From Lachnoanaerobaculum saburreum DSM 3986 (GTDB lineage: Bacteria > Bacillota > Clostridia > Lachnospirales > Lachnospiraceae): a DNA stretch of 64,000 nt. The stretch is taken from NCBI RefSeq assembly GCF_000185385.1, contig NZ_GL622296.1:2826224-2890223 (forward strand), read 5' to 3'. This document shows, piece after piece, positions 1 to 10,275 of this stretch. Under the pieces are notes generated by a model, which was not told the DNA's origin, ran no database searches, and saw only the letters and a program-made list of their open reading frames with translations. Positions within the stretch are counted from its first letter, which is position 1. The number at the start of each line of letters is the position of its first letter. Position numbers and translations under genes: made by a program.

Positions 1-726
1 CTCTTCTTTTGCCATATCTTGGAACATCTTAAATACTTCCTGAGAACCTTCAGAGTCTATTTTACCCTTCATATCTCCTTTACCATCACAGTAAGCTGTC
101 CCGTTACTCCATAAATACATTTCAAAATCATATGGATCCGGCTTCATTTGGAAGGCAAATCCCTTTGCATTTGTTTTCTCGGAAATTGTCTTAGCTGTAG
201 CTCTTAAGTCATCCCATGTAAAGTTTTCACCCGGCAAGTCAACCCCTGCCTCTTCAAATAAATCCTTATTATAGAATAACGCATGTGTAGTAAATCCTAC
301 AGGCATGCCGTAAATATTTCCTTCTATAGAATTGTAATCCCAGAGAGCCGAATAATAATTCTTCTTAAAATCTTCTCCCTCTTTCTCAATATATGAGTCA
401 AGCGGCTCAAGCCCTTCATAATATGCCGGATAATTCCACATATACATAAGATCCGGTGCATCCTTAGAACCCATACCTGCACTTATCTTAGTATCAAAAT
501 CTCTTCCATAAGCCTCCAAAACCACTTCAATATCATCATGTGACTCATTAAACTTGTCTACAAGAATTTGTTGCTTATCTATATCTTCCGCAACATCCCA
601 GGAAGCAAATCTAACCTTAACTTTACCGTTCTTGGACTCGCTGCTGTTACCGCCTGATGCACAGGCTGATAAAACCATACTTGCGCACATAAGCGCGATA
701 CAACTAATAGCTATTTTCTTTTTCAT
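1..726 (-). CDS. Sugar ABC transporter substrate-binding lipoprotein (CUT1), 3' part cut by window edge
   Basis: The reading frame is open from the ATG at 726 to the left window edge, so about 242 N-terminal residues are seen and the C-terminus is missing. It begins with a basic/hydrophobic signal peptide and a lipobox (LSAC), followed by a Gly/Ser-rich linker and a family 1 solute-binding fold (FASWDVAED..., DLMYMWNYPAYYEGL, GMPVGFTTHALFYNKDLFEEAG). A GAGGTG ribosome site precedes the ATG. It is divergent from a beta-galactosidase, so the ligand is probably a galactoside or galacto-oligosaccharide; this is inferred from context only. The permease genes would lie beyond the left edge. Confidence 0.9.
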   Translation of the reverse strand, partial: MKKKIAISCIALMCASMVLSACASGGNSSESKNGKVKVRFASWDVAEDIDKQQILVDKFNESHDDIEVVLEAYGRDFDTKISAGMGSKDAPDLMYMWNYPAYYEGLEPLDSYIEKEGEDFKKNYYSALWDYNSIEGNIYGMPVGFTTHALFYNKDLFEEAGVDLPGENFTWDDLRATAKTISEKTNAKGFAFQMKPDPYDFEMYLWSNGTAYCDGKGDMKGKIDSEGSQEVFKMFQDMAKEE

Positions 727-755
727 AAACACCTCACGTAAATTTTAGTAAATTT

Positions 756-784
756 ATTATAACATTTACTTATATAAAAGTAAA
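756..784 (-). promoter_or_regulatory. Promoter of the binding-protein gene with AGTAAA/TTTACT repeats
   Basis: On the minus strand a TTTACT -35-like hexamer (784-779) and a perfect TATAAT -10 (761-756) are 17 bp apart. AGTAAA or TTTACT hexamers occur at 747-752, 765-770, 779-784 and 793-798, over and around the promoter. They match the arms of the dyad at 859-876, so the same regulator, plausibly the LacI-type protein encoded at 4882, may bind both. Confidence 0.6.
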
Positions 785-858
785 CAAATACTAGTAAAAT
801 CTTATTTACCATCTTTAGCTATACACCTTTTATTCCCTTTATTATATTGCATTTTAAA

Positions 859-876
859 TTAGTAAATTTTTACTAA
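859..876. promoter_or_regulatory. 18-bp operator-like dyad in the divergent control region
   Basis: TTAGTAAA and TTTACTAA form perfect 8-bp arms around a TT centre. The element lies about 110 bp upstream of the beta-galactosidase start. The arms repeat the AGTAAA hexamers near the divergent promoter. Assignment to the LacI-family regulator in the same cluster is an inference. Confidence 0.55.
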
Positions 877-984
877 AAACAATTGACCGAAAACATCTTC
901 TATGCTAATCTCTATTTGTTATATGATAAATTTAAAAATAGGAATTTACCATAGAATATTACTTTACGGTGTTTTGGAGGTTTT

Positions 985-3981
985 ATGATAAGACAAAAAA
1001 AGCGTTGGGAAAACGAAGAGCTTATTATGATAGGGAGAGAAGAAGCAAGAGCAGACTTTACACATGGCACTACAGTTTCAAGTACTTTAAGCCTTAATGG
1101 AGATTGGAAATTTATGTTTTTAGAAGCTCCTGAGTATTCTCCCGATACTTTTTTTGAACCAATCTTTGATGACAGTACCTGGGATGTTACAAAAGTGCCA
1201 TCTTGTTGGCAAAGACAGGGCTACGGGCACAACCACTATACCGATGTATGGTATTTGTTCCCCATTAATCCCCCATTTGTACCGTCAAAAAATCCAACCG
1301 GAATATATAGAAGAAATTTTGATATTGATACAATAGATCCAAACAAAAAAGTTATCCTACGATTTGACGGTGTAAGCAGTGCTTATGATATATGGGTAAA
1401 CGGTAAGCATATAGGTTACAGCAAGGTAAGCAGACTTGGAAGCTCCTTTGATATAACAGAATATGTATGCTGCGGAAGAAATCAGATTACAGTAAGAGTT
1501 TATCAATGGTCTGACGGTTCTTATCTTGAATGCCAGGATATGTGGTGGCTATCAGGAATATTCAGAGATGTATATTTACTTTTTATACCACAAAACGGTG
1601 TAAAGGATCTTCAAATAATATCAGACTTTGATGCTTCAACAAATACAGGCTCACTTGATTTATCTATTACAATGTATAAAGAGCAAGATATAAATGTATC
1701 GGTTGAGTTGCTTGACCTAAATAATGATACCATTCTAAGAGAAACCGCTCTTTCCGATAAAGAAGTCTTTAGTTTTTTTAAAAATGAACTCATAGTAAGT
1801 CCATGGAGTGCTGAAGATCCAAATCTTTATAAACTTAATATAAGAATCAGTTCTAATGGGAAAATTATTGACGAAATCACAAACTATATCGGCTTTCGAA
1901 GAGTTTGTATCGAAAACGAAAAAATTTGTATAAATGGAAAGGCCGTACTCTTTAACGGTGTAAATATGCATGACTTTTCACCCGAAGGCGGTTTAACCGT
2001 TGATAAAGCTATAATAGAAGAAGATATAAAGCTGATGAAGCGTCACAATATCAATGCTGTAAGATGTGCGCATTATCCTAAGGCTTCTTACTTTTACGAT
2101 CTTTGTGATAAATACGGTTTATATGTAATTGACGAAGCCGATTTTGAAAATCACGGTTTTGAATGGATAGAACATTATAAATGGATCAATGAAGAAAAGA
2201 GCTGGGAAAATGCTTATGTTGACAGAGTTGAGAGAATGGTCAAGGAGCATAGAAATCACCCGTCTATCATCATGTGGTCACTTGGAAACGAAGCATCTAC
2301 AGGTCCAAATATAGACGCACAGGCAAAAGCTGTACGAAAACTCGATAATAGCCGTCTTATACACTATGAAGGTGATATGAATGCCGATATCAGCGATGTA
2401 TATTCTACAATGTATACAAGGCTTGATGGAATGCTTAAGATAGCACATGGAAATGATGCACATAATAAGCCGCATATTTTATGTGAATACAGTCATAGCA
2501 TGGGAATCGGCCCCGGAAATCTTGAGGAGTATCAGGAATTATTTGAAAAATATGACAGACTTCAAGGTGGCTTTATATGGGAGTGGTACGATCAGGGACC
2601 GGCTGAAAAAGACGAAAACGGTAATACCGTTTATTGCTATGGTGGTGATTATGGCGATACTCCAAATAACAGCAACTTTTGTCTGGACGGACTGCTTTCA
2701 CCTGACAGAAGAATTTCTACAGGTCTTAAGAATTATAAGCAGGTCATAAGACCTTTTAAGGCAAGTATATCAGATATCAGTACAGGAGAAATAAGTATAA
2801 AAAACAAAAATATATTTTCAGATACTTCCGATATAAGCCTTATCTATAAGATTCACCAAGGTGAACGCTGTATTTTTGATGGTTCGATTACAACACTTGA
2901 TATAAAAGCAGGATGTGAATCAAAACTTATCATTTCTGATATTGTATCAGCATATAAACATTTTGATAATACTGCCGACTGCTATATTGATATATCATTT
3001 ATCTACAATAAGGATATGCCGTTTTGTAAAAAAGGATATGAAGTATCCTTTGATCAGCTTTTAATAAAAGCGGCATTAAAGAATGACATACAAATTTATG
3101 AAGAAAAGTCCGGAAATTCAGGCTGTGAAATATTTGAAACCAATACATGTTTTGAAGTCAAAGGAAAAGACTACTCTGTAAAATTTGATAAAGTAACAGG
3201 AGATTTGCTTAGTTTAGAAAGTAAATGTCAAAATATATTCAATAAAGGTCCTTCCTTAAATATGATGAGAGCCGCTATAGATAATGATATGTATAAGGTT
3301 GATGACTGGTACAACAAATATTTTATACAAAAGCAGCAGGAACAATCGGAATATTTTGAATCTAAAGAATGTGAAGGCTTTGTAAAGGTAAATATAGGAA
3401 AACATTTCTCACCTTTAAGTATGGCATTCGGTTTTAAAGCCGAATATAATTACTATATTTTCTCGGATAGAAAGATCATTATGAATCTTAATCTAAAGGG
3501 ATTTAAAAAGACAAGCTTTGCCCCTGAGTTTATTCCAAGAATAGGAATAGAGCTCAGATTGCCTTCAGCATTTACAAATGTAAAATGGTGCGGATTAGGT
3601 CCTGATGAAAATTATCCCGATATGAAATCACATGTTAAATATGGAGTATATTCAAAAAACATAGAAGATATGAGCACTGTTTACATAAAGCCTCAGGAAA
3701 ACGGGCATCGTGAAGGAACAGATATTATAGAGTTAAACAGTAAAGAAGATACTCTTGTTATAAATTCTTTAAAACCGATAGGTTTTAATGTTCATAACTA
3801 TACTATAGAGGCTTTGGAAAAGGCAAAACATTGGAATGAACTTGAAACAATTGATGAGGTCATCTTACATATAGATGCCAAACATTCAGGACTTGGCAGT
3901 AATTCATGCGGTGAGGAACAGACCTATAAAAATAAAGTGCGTTTAAATGACTATCATTTGAACTTAACTTTTGAATTTTAA
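985..3981 (+). CDS. lacZ: Beta-galactosidase, glycoside hydrolase family 2 (LacZ-like)
   Basis: This 998-residue protein has the length and domain order of the large LacZ-type GH2 enzymes: N-terminal jelly-roll (GDWKFMFLEAPEYSP..., PSCWQRQGYGHNHYTDVWYLFP), immunoglobulin-like domains, a TIM barrel, and a C-terminal beta-sandwich near residues 740-995. The acid/base Glu is E436 in WSLGNEAS and the nucleophile is E501 in ILCEYSHSMG. The DMWWLSGIFRDVYL motif is typical. GGAGG lies 4 nt before the ATG. There is no signal peptide, so it hydrolyses imported beta-galactosides in the cytoplasm. It probably forms an operon with the exporter and LacI-type regulator downstream (gaps of about 20 bp). Confidence 0.95.
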   Translation: MIRQKKRWENEELIMIGREEARADFTHGTTVSSTLSLNGDWKFMFLEAPEYSPDTFFEPIFDDSTWDVTKVPSCWQRQGYGHNHYTDVWYLFPINPPFVPSKNPTGIYRRNFDIDTIDPNKKVILRFDGVSSAYDIWVNGKHIGYSKVSRLGSSFDITEYVCCGRNQITVRVYQWSDGSYLECQDMWWLSGIFRDVYLLFIPQNGVKDLQIISDFDASTNTGSLDLSITMYKEQDINVSVELLDLNNDTILRETALSDKEVFSFFKNELIVSPWSAEDPNLYKLNIRISSNGKIIDEITNYIGFRRVCIENEKICINGKAVLFNGVNMHDFSPEGGLTVDKAIIEEDIKLMKRHNINAVRCAHYPKASYFYDLCDKYGLYVIDEADFENHGFEWIEHYKWINEEKSWENAYVDRVERMVKEHRNHPSIIMWSLGNEASTGPNIDAQAKAVRKLDNSRLIHYEGDMNADISDVYSTMYTRLDGMLKIAHGNDAHNKPHILCEYSHSMGIGPGNLEEYQELFEKYDRLQGGFIWEWYDQGPAEKDENGNTVYCYGGDYGDTPNNSNFCLDGLLSPDRRISTGLKNYKQVIRPFKASISDISTGEISIKNKNIFSDTSDISLIYKIHQGERCIFDGSITTLDIKAGCESKLIISDIVSAYKHFDNTADCYIDISFIYNKDMPFCKKGYEVSFDQLLIKAALKNDIQIYEEKSGNSGCEIFETNTCFEVKGKDYSVKFDKVTGDLLSLESKCQNIFNKGPSLNMMRAAIDNDMYKVDDWYNKYFIQKQQEQSEYFESKECEGFVKVNIGKHFSPLSMAFGFKAEYNYYIFSDRKIIMNLNLKGFKKTSFAPEFIPRIGIELRLPSAFTNVKWCGLGPDENYPDMKSHVKYGVYSKNIEDMSTVYIKPQENGHREGTDIIELNSKEDTLVINSLKPIGFNVHNYTIEALEKAKHWNELETIDEVILHIDAKHSGLGSNSCGEEQTYKNKVRLNDYHLNLTFEF

Positions 3982-3998
3982 TATATAAAGGGTAAAAT

Positions 3999-5871
<1,873 letters not shown>

Positions 5872-5880
5872 TAATAACTT

Positions 5881-5918
5881 AATACAGGTGGAAGCGAAAA
5901 CTCGATTCCACCTGTATT
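5881..5918. terminator. Bidirectional hairpin terminator between convergent genes
   Basis: Perfect 13-bp arms (AATACAGGTGGAA / TTCCACCTGTATT) enclose a 12-nt loop, between the LacI-type gene (plus) and the HEAT-repeat gene (minus). The downstream T-tract is short, so efficiency is uncertain. Confidence 0.75.
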
Positions 5919-5919
5919 T

Positions 5920-6636
5920 CTACTTATTCAAAAATCTTACCGCTGACTTCCTAGCCTTTTCTATTTTCTCAACTTCAACATCTTCCACAGCCGATGCACT
6001 TACCCATTTCTTTCCAAATAAAATCCCTGCCGCCTCTATCATAATACTACAGGCATGTAAATCAGTCTCTGCTGCAATTGCTAAAGTAAAACATGACTTT
6101 GTTTTTTCCTGCAACAATTCCTTATCAATTCCGTGAAATGACATTTGCATAAGGCTTGATGCAGACCATGCCCTGCAAAGACTGTCTTTATCTTCCGACA
6201 TCTGTTTTGTCAAAATATCAATCTCATTTAAAGATCCTATCCATCCAAGGGATATAATAATCTTTTGGCGAAGTGAAGCATCTTTTGTCTCTATAAGTGA
6301 GGTTATAAGCGGAATAAGCCTTTTGCAATATTCTGCATAAAAAGTTCTATGTCTTAGTTTCGAAAGAGTTTCAGCCATAAGGTATGTAGTAAGTAATTTT
6401 AAATTTTCATCTTTTTGATTGTCCAAAACTTCAAATAGAAACTCTAAGCCCTCTTTATCATGTTTATAAAAGCTGCTGGACAGATTTAAGTTCGTACCTT
6501 CATCTCGGTATTTGCAGATTAATTTATAATGATATTCTATTTCTTCACTTGAGCCTAAATCCGCAATAAATTTTATTCTTTCGCCGTCGGAGAAATTTTG
6601 TTTTTTTAATTCTTCATATCTTTTTTGTAGGTTCAT
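5920..6636 (-). CDS. HEAT-repeat-like helical protein
   Basis: The protein is built of repeated paired amphipathic helices (LTTYLMAETLSKLRHRTFYAEYCKRLIPLITSL, ASLRQKIIISLGWIGSLNEIDIL, LCRAWSASSLMQMSF), typical of HEAT/armadillo-like scaffolds; no catalytic motif is visible. The frame can open at a GTG at 6651, but no ribosome site precedes that codon and it overlaps the stop of the small gene upstream. The ATG at 6636 lies 11 nt after that stop with a weak GTGAG site, giving 238 aa, and is preferred. Function unknown; probably a protein-interaction adaptor, co-transcribed with the small membrane protein. Confidence 0.75.
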   Translation of the reverse strand: MNLQKRYEELKKQNFSDGERIKFIADLGSSEEIEYHYKLICKYRDEGTNLNLSSSFYKHDKEGLEFLFEVLDNQKDENLKLLTTYLMAETLSKLRHRTFYAEYCKRLIPLITSLIETKDASLRQKIIISLGWIGSLNEIDILTKQMSEDKDSLCRAWSASSLMQMSFHGIDKELLQEKTKSCFTLAIAAETDLHACSIMIEAAGILFGKKWVSASAVEDVEVEKIEKARKSAVRFLNK

Positions 6637-6647
6637 TATATGTACAC

Positions 6648-6881
6648 TCACTTTTTGTTATCTGTTTTATTTTCATCTTTAAAAAGCTGAAGTGAAATAT
6701 TCAAATCATCAAAAATCAACATATTTAAAATGACGATTGGAATAGCGAGCATATATTTTATAATACTTCCCGCTTTAGAATTTCTTTTATATTTTGAAAT
6801 TTTCAATACAAAAAACGCGATAATTAAAAATATAAATATAAAGTAGAACAGTATATCTGCATTAGTGTATATTATTTTTAT
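6648..6881 (-). CDS. Small two-helix membrane protein with apparent ATA start
   Basis: An open frame of 77 codons ends at TGA 6650-6648, just before the HEAT-repeat gene. It encodes two hydrophobic segments (DILFYFIFIFLIIAFFVL and IIKYMLAIPIVILNMLIF) and a charged tail. A good AAAGGAG ribosome site sits 7 nt before an ATA codon at 6881-6879. No ATG or GTG occurs in frame before codon 44, and the only TTG is codon 26, inside the first helix. It may use a rare ATA initiator, have a sequencing error, or be decaying. The hydrophobic pattern and exact spacing to the next gene support it as a real gene. Confidence 0.5.
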   Translation of the reverse strand: MKIIYTNADILFYFIFIFLIIAFFVLKISKYKRNSKAGSIIKYMLAIPIVILNMLIFDDLNISLQLFKDENKTDNKK

Positions 6882-6983
6882 ATTTTTACTCCTTTCCGGT
6901 ATTGCAGTAGTGTATTAATAAAAAACATATTTATGATAACTTTTTATAGTCATTTTGAAGTATTTTGCTATCAAAACTGATTG

Positions 6984-8027
6984 CTAAATCATTATGTACT
7001 TTGTTGACCGCCCACTACCTACCTGTTTTATTTTACTATTATCATTCAATTCCTTTAAAGCACGTTCTATGGTCCTTTGCGATATATCAGGACAGAGTAT
7101 CATAATATCCTTTTTAGAAAGCGGCTCTAAAGACCTTTTAATAATAGATAATACTCTTTCAGGTGATGTCAATTTCTCATTTCCAATGAGGTTAAATCTG
7201 TCATCACATTCTCTATACGCTTTTAATAAAACTCCCAGTATATATCTTATAAACGGAATTTCATCATTTTCTCCTGTATGCCACCTTTCACTTGATCTTT
7301 GTAACTCTTCATAATAAGTTTCTTTACTCTCTTCAATCAGCATCTCTATACTGATATATCTTCCAACAAAATAACCGAACTTATAAAGTAAAAGTAATGT
7401 CAGTAATCTACTCATTCTTCCATTACCGTCATCAAAAGGATGAATGCATAAAAAGTCATGTATAAGTACGGGTATTAGAATCAACGAAGGAATATTTGCT
7501 TTTACCGCTTTCTTATACGCCTCAACCATTTTATCAAAATACATTTCTGTTTCAAAACTGCTTACCGGCTGAAATCTCACTTTTCTATTACCAAGCGCAT
7601 CTACTTCCATAATAGTATTGTCTAGGGTCTTAAATTTTCCCTTATAGTTTACATATGAATATGAATACAACTGATTATGGAGAGTTAAAATATCATTTTT
7701 ATTAAATTCTATATATGCATAATTTTCATGAATAATGTCAAGTACATGTCTATATCCTGCAATCTCCTCCTCATTCCTGTTTTTAGGTTCTGCCTTTTTA
7801 TTCATCAGTTCATTAAGTCTTGCATCATTTGTATAAATCCCCTCAATAGCATTTGAAGACTTCGTACTTTGTATTTTAGCTACATCAATCATCTTATCCA
7901 AAACATCAGGATAATTTTTTACATAAAGTTCCAGCTTCCCCTTATATTCATGAATCTTTGCAATAGTATGATATATATTTACAGGCAAAGACAGTTCCAT
8001 AAGCTTTAAATAATTAAATTCTCTCAA
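6984..8027 (-). CDS. Fic family protein (AMPylator type) with C-terminal winged helix
   Basis: The Fic core carries the complete motif HPFDDGNGRMSR; its catalytic His is residue 196 from the chosen start. The N-terminal helix has the inhibitory motif SSNAIEG (residues 57-63), so this is a self-inhibited class II Fic protein. The last 70 residues (SPERVLSIIKRSL...SQRTIERALKEL) look like a winged helix. The upstream ATG at 8051 has no ribosome site and lies inside a repeated operator arm, whereas a TTG at 8027 has GGAGG 7 nt before it, so TTG is preferred (347 aa). Fic proteins transfer AMP or another nucleotide moiety to target hydroxyls; the target here is unknown. Confidence 0.9.
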   Translation of the reverse strand: MREFNYLKLMELSLPVNIYHTIAKIHEYKGKLELYVKNYPDVLDKMIDVAKIQSTKSSNAIEGIYTNDARLNELMNKKAEPKNRNEEEIAGYRHVLDIIHENYAYIEFNKNDILTLHNQLYSYSYVNYKGKFKTLDNTIMEVDALGNRKVRFQPVSSFETEMYFDKMVEAYKKAVKANIPSLILIPVLIHDFLCIHPFDDGNGRMSRLLTLLLLYKFGYFVGRYISIEMLIEESKETYYEELQRSSERWHTGENDEIPFIRYILGVLLKAYRECDDRFNLIGNEKLTSPERVLSIIKRSLEPLSKKDIMILCPDISQRTIERALKELNDNSKIKQVGSGRSTKYIMI

Positions 8028-8044
8028 AATATCGCCTCCATTTT

Positions 8045-8054
8045 TCGCCATTAT
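8045..8054. repeat. Second copy of the palindrome arm at the Fic gene 5' end
   Basis: TCGCCATTAT repeats exactly one arm of the large palindrome at 8078-8107 and lies just upstream of the Fic ribosome site. It creates the spurious upstream ATG of the Fic frame. A second half-site for a regulator is plausible. Confidence 0.5.
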
Positions 8055-8077
8055 AGCACATTTGGCTATGAAAAAAC

Positions 8078-8107
8078 AATAATGGCGAGAATATTCTCGC
8101 CATTATT
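8078..8107. promoter_or_regulatory. 30-bp perfect palindrome upstream of fic
   Basis: AATAATGGCGAGAAT is followed at once by its exact reverse complement. On the minus strand it is followed by G and six T, so it could work as an intrinsic terminator; but the etf operon already has a terminator at 8225-8270. The repeated half-site at 8045-8054 points instead, or in addition, to an operator for autoregulation of the Fic gene. Confidence 0.6.
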
Positions 8108-8224
8108 TGAAAATTGGTGTATTAAAATTAAGGTTCTTTTCTTTAAATCTCTTTACCTGTTCCGATAGAATTTTTTACAAGAAAGCATACGCCTATCATA
8201 ATAACATAATGACACTCAGGCATT

Positions 8225-8270
8225 CAAAAAAGTCATAGAACCAGAAGCATATTCTGTTTCTATGGCTTTT
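8225..8270 (-). terminator. Terminator of the etf/acyl-CoA dehydrogenase unit
   Basis: On the minus strand, arms of about 19 nt around AAGCCATAGAAACAGAA pair with two mismatches to TTCTGGTTCTATGACTT, followed by a T-tract, directly after the etfA stop. Confidence 0.8.
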
Positions 8271-8280
8271 ATATTCTTAA

Positions 8281-9462
8281 TTACACATCTAACTCTTCTA
8301 ATATATCTGGTATAACCTTGTATAAATCTCCTGTAATTCCAATATCTGCAATATCAAAAATAGGAGCATTTTCATTTGTATTTATTGCTATTATCAATCC
8401 CGAATTTTGCATACCGGCAACATGCTGTATAGCACCTGAAATTCCACATGCAAAGTATATATTAGGCTTTACTGTAGTACCTGTTTGACCTACTTGATAA
8501 GCATGATCGATCCAGCCTGCATCTACTGCCGCTCTTGAAGCTGCAACAGTTCCTCCAAAAGCTTTTGCCAATTTTTCTAAAAGTTTAAATCCTTCAGCAT
8601 TTCCAAGTCCCATACCACCTGAAACTATAACTTTTGCATCTGTGAGTGATACTTTTTCTTTTACTGTTTTTATTACTTCTAAAACTTTTGTTCTTATATC
8701 TTCATCTTTTAATTTGGTCTGTACTTTTATCAACTCTCCCTTGGAACCTTCAACTCTTTCAGCCCTTTCCATTACTCCCGGACGAACTGTAGACATTTGA
8801 GGCCTATGATTCGGACAAACTATAGTAGCCATTAAATTACCGCCAAATGCAGGTCTTGTTTGCATGATACCTTTAGTTTCTTCATTGATTTCAAGCTTTG
8901 TACAATCCGCTGTAAGTCCGGTATTGCAATTAACAGCCAAACATGGTCCCAAATCTCTGCCTATATGAGTTGCACCCAACAAAACAATTTCCGGCTTATA
9001 TTGCTCTATAGCGTCACCTATGGCGATAGAATATCCGTCTGTTGTATATTGGTTTAATCTGTCATCCTCAATATAATATACCTTTTGAGCACCATGAGCA
9101 AAAAGCTCATCAACAATATGTGAAAGATTAGATCCGCAAACAACTGCACATAGATCGCAGCCTCTTGCATTTGCAAGCTTTTTTCCTTCTCCCAAAAGTT
9201 CCAATGCTACATCCTGTAACTGTCCCTGTCTTTGTTCTGCAAATACCCAGATATCATGGTATAATGTTAAATCATTTTCTTCCTTTTCTATTTCATCTTT
9301 CACTATTGCATCAAATGGGCATACTTCGATACAAGTTCCGCAGCTGGTACATGCAATTCCTATCACAGCCTTTTTATTTTCCATTGTAATGGCATCAAAC
9401 GGACAAGATTTAACACATTTAGTACATCCTCGACAATCCTTTTCGATTACTACAACTGACAT
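8281..9462 (-). CDS. etfA: Electron transfer flavoprotein alpha subunit with N-terminal 2[4Fe-4S] ferredoxin domain
   Basis: Residues 1-60 form a bacterial-type ferredoxin with two CxxCxxCxxxCP motifs ([24 protein letters not shown]). The rest is EtfA, with the C-terminal FAD-binding region ([67 protein letters not shown]). The 393 aa match ferredoxin-fused EtfA proteins such as the CarE type of caffeyl-CoA reductase. With EtfB and the adjacent acyl-CoA dehydrogenase it should deliver or bifurcate electrons from NADH to an enoyl-CoA and ferredoxin; bifurcation itself is inferred. GGGGAGGAG precedes the ATG; 12 bp separate it from etfB. Confidence 0.93.
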   Translation of the reverse strand: MSVVVIEKDCRGCTKCVKSCPFDAITMENKKAVIGIACTSCGTCIEVCPFDAIVKDEIEKEENDLTLYHDIWVFAEQRQGQLQDVALELLGEGKKLANARGCDLCAVVCGSNLSHIVDELFAHGAQKVYYIEDDRLNQYTTDGYSIAIGDAIEQYKPEIVLLGATHIGRDLGPCLAVNCNTGLTADCTKLEINEETKGIMQTRPAFGGNLMATIVCPNHRPQMSTVRPGVMERAERVEGSKGELIKVQTKLKDEDIRTKVLEVIKTVKEKVSLTDAKVIVSGGMGLGNAEGFKLLEKLAKAFGGTVAASRAAVDAGWIDHAYQVGQTGTTVKPNIYFACGISGAIQHVAGMQNSGLIIAINTNENAPIFDIADIGITGDLYKVIPDILEELDV

Positions 9463-9474
9463 ATTCTCCTCCCC

Positions 9475-10263
9475 TTAAATCAAATGTTTTTCCTTAAGTT
9501 TAGTCACAAGTTCCTTTGCCATATCTTTGTTACTTCCTTGAAGCATCTCTCCTTTTCCTTTTACAGGAGGAGTAAAAGATCTAAACACCTGTGTTGGAGA
9601 AGCATTCAGTCCACAATCCTTTGGATCCAATTTTACATCTTCATGATTGTATATTTTAATATCCTTCTTATAAGCATCAACTATTGAACCTACACTCATA
9701 TATCTCGGTTCATTTAATTCCTTTACACAGGTTAAGAAACAAGGCAGTTTTACTTCAATAAGCTCATATCCGTCTTCCAATTGTCTTTGAACTTTTATTT
9801 TATCTCCGGTATAATCCACAATCTCTTGTACATATGTAACTACCGGAATTCCTAGCCTCATAGCAACCTGTGGTCCAACTTGAGCAGTATCACCGTCTAT
9901 AGCCTGTCTTCCACCAAAAATTATATCCACATCACCAAGCATTCTAATACCCGCTGCAATAGTTGTAGATGTAGCACAGGTATCAGCACCACCAAAAGCT
10001 CTGTCACTCAAAAGCACTGCTTCATCTGCACCCATTGCCAGACATTCCCTAAGCATATAAGTCGCCTGTGGAGGTCCCATACTTATAACAGATATTGTTG
10101 TATCTTGATGTTTATCCTTTATTTGAAGTGCCGCTTCCAAGGCATTTGCATCATCGGGATTTAATATTGAAGGAACACCTTCCCTTATCAAAGTTCCTTT
10201 AACAGGATCTATTCTTACCTCATTTGTATCAGGAACTTGTTTAGCACATACACATATTTTCAT
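9475..10263 (-). CDS. etfB: Electron transfer flavoprotein beta subunit
   Basis: The 262-aa protein opens with MKICVCAKQVPDTNEVRIDP and has the EtfB nucleotide-binding and signature regions (GADEAVLLSDRAFGGADTCATS, IIFGGRQAIDGDTAQVGPQVA, LPCFLTCVKELNEPRYMS). It forms the heterodimer with EtfA and carries the second flavin or AMP site; in bifurcating complexes this subunit binds the NADH-oxidising FAD. It lies 12 bp after the acyl-CoA dehydrogenase and 12 bp before etfA, so it is operonic. The length is normal. Confidence 0.95.
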   Translation of the reverse strand: MKICVCAKQVPDTNEVRIDPVKGTLIREGVPSILNPDDANALEAALQIKDKHQDTTISVISMGPPQATYMLRECLAMGADEAVLLSDRAFGGADTCATSTTIAAGIRMLGDVDIIFGGRQAIDGDTAQVGPQVAMRLGIPVVTYVQEIVDYTGDKIKVQRQLEDGYELIEVKLPCFLTCVKELNEPRYMSVGSIVDAYKKDIKIYNHEDVKLDPKDCGLNASPTQVFRSFTPPVKGKGEMLQGSNKDMAKELVTKLKEKHLI

Positions 10264-10275
10264 TTGTATCCTCCC

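Noticed and set aside
554-748. 64-codon plus-strand frame opposite the first binding protein
   Set aside because: It is the reverse strand of a lipoprotein gene with a clear signal peptide and lipobox.
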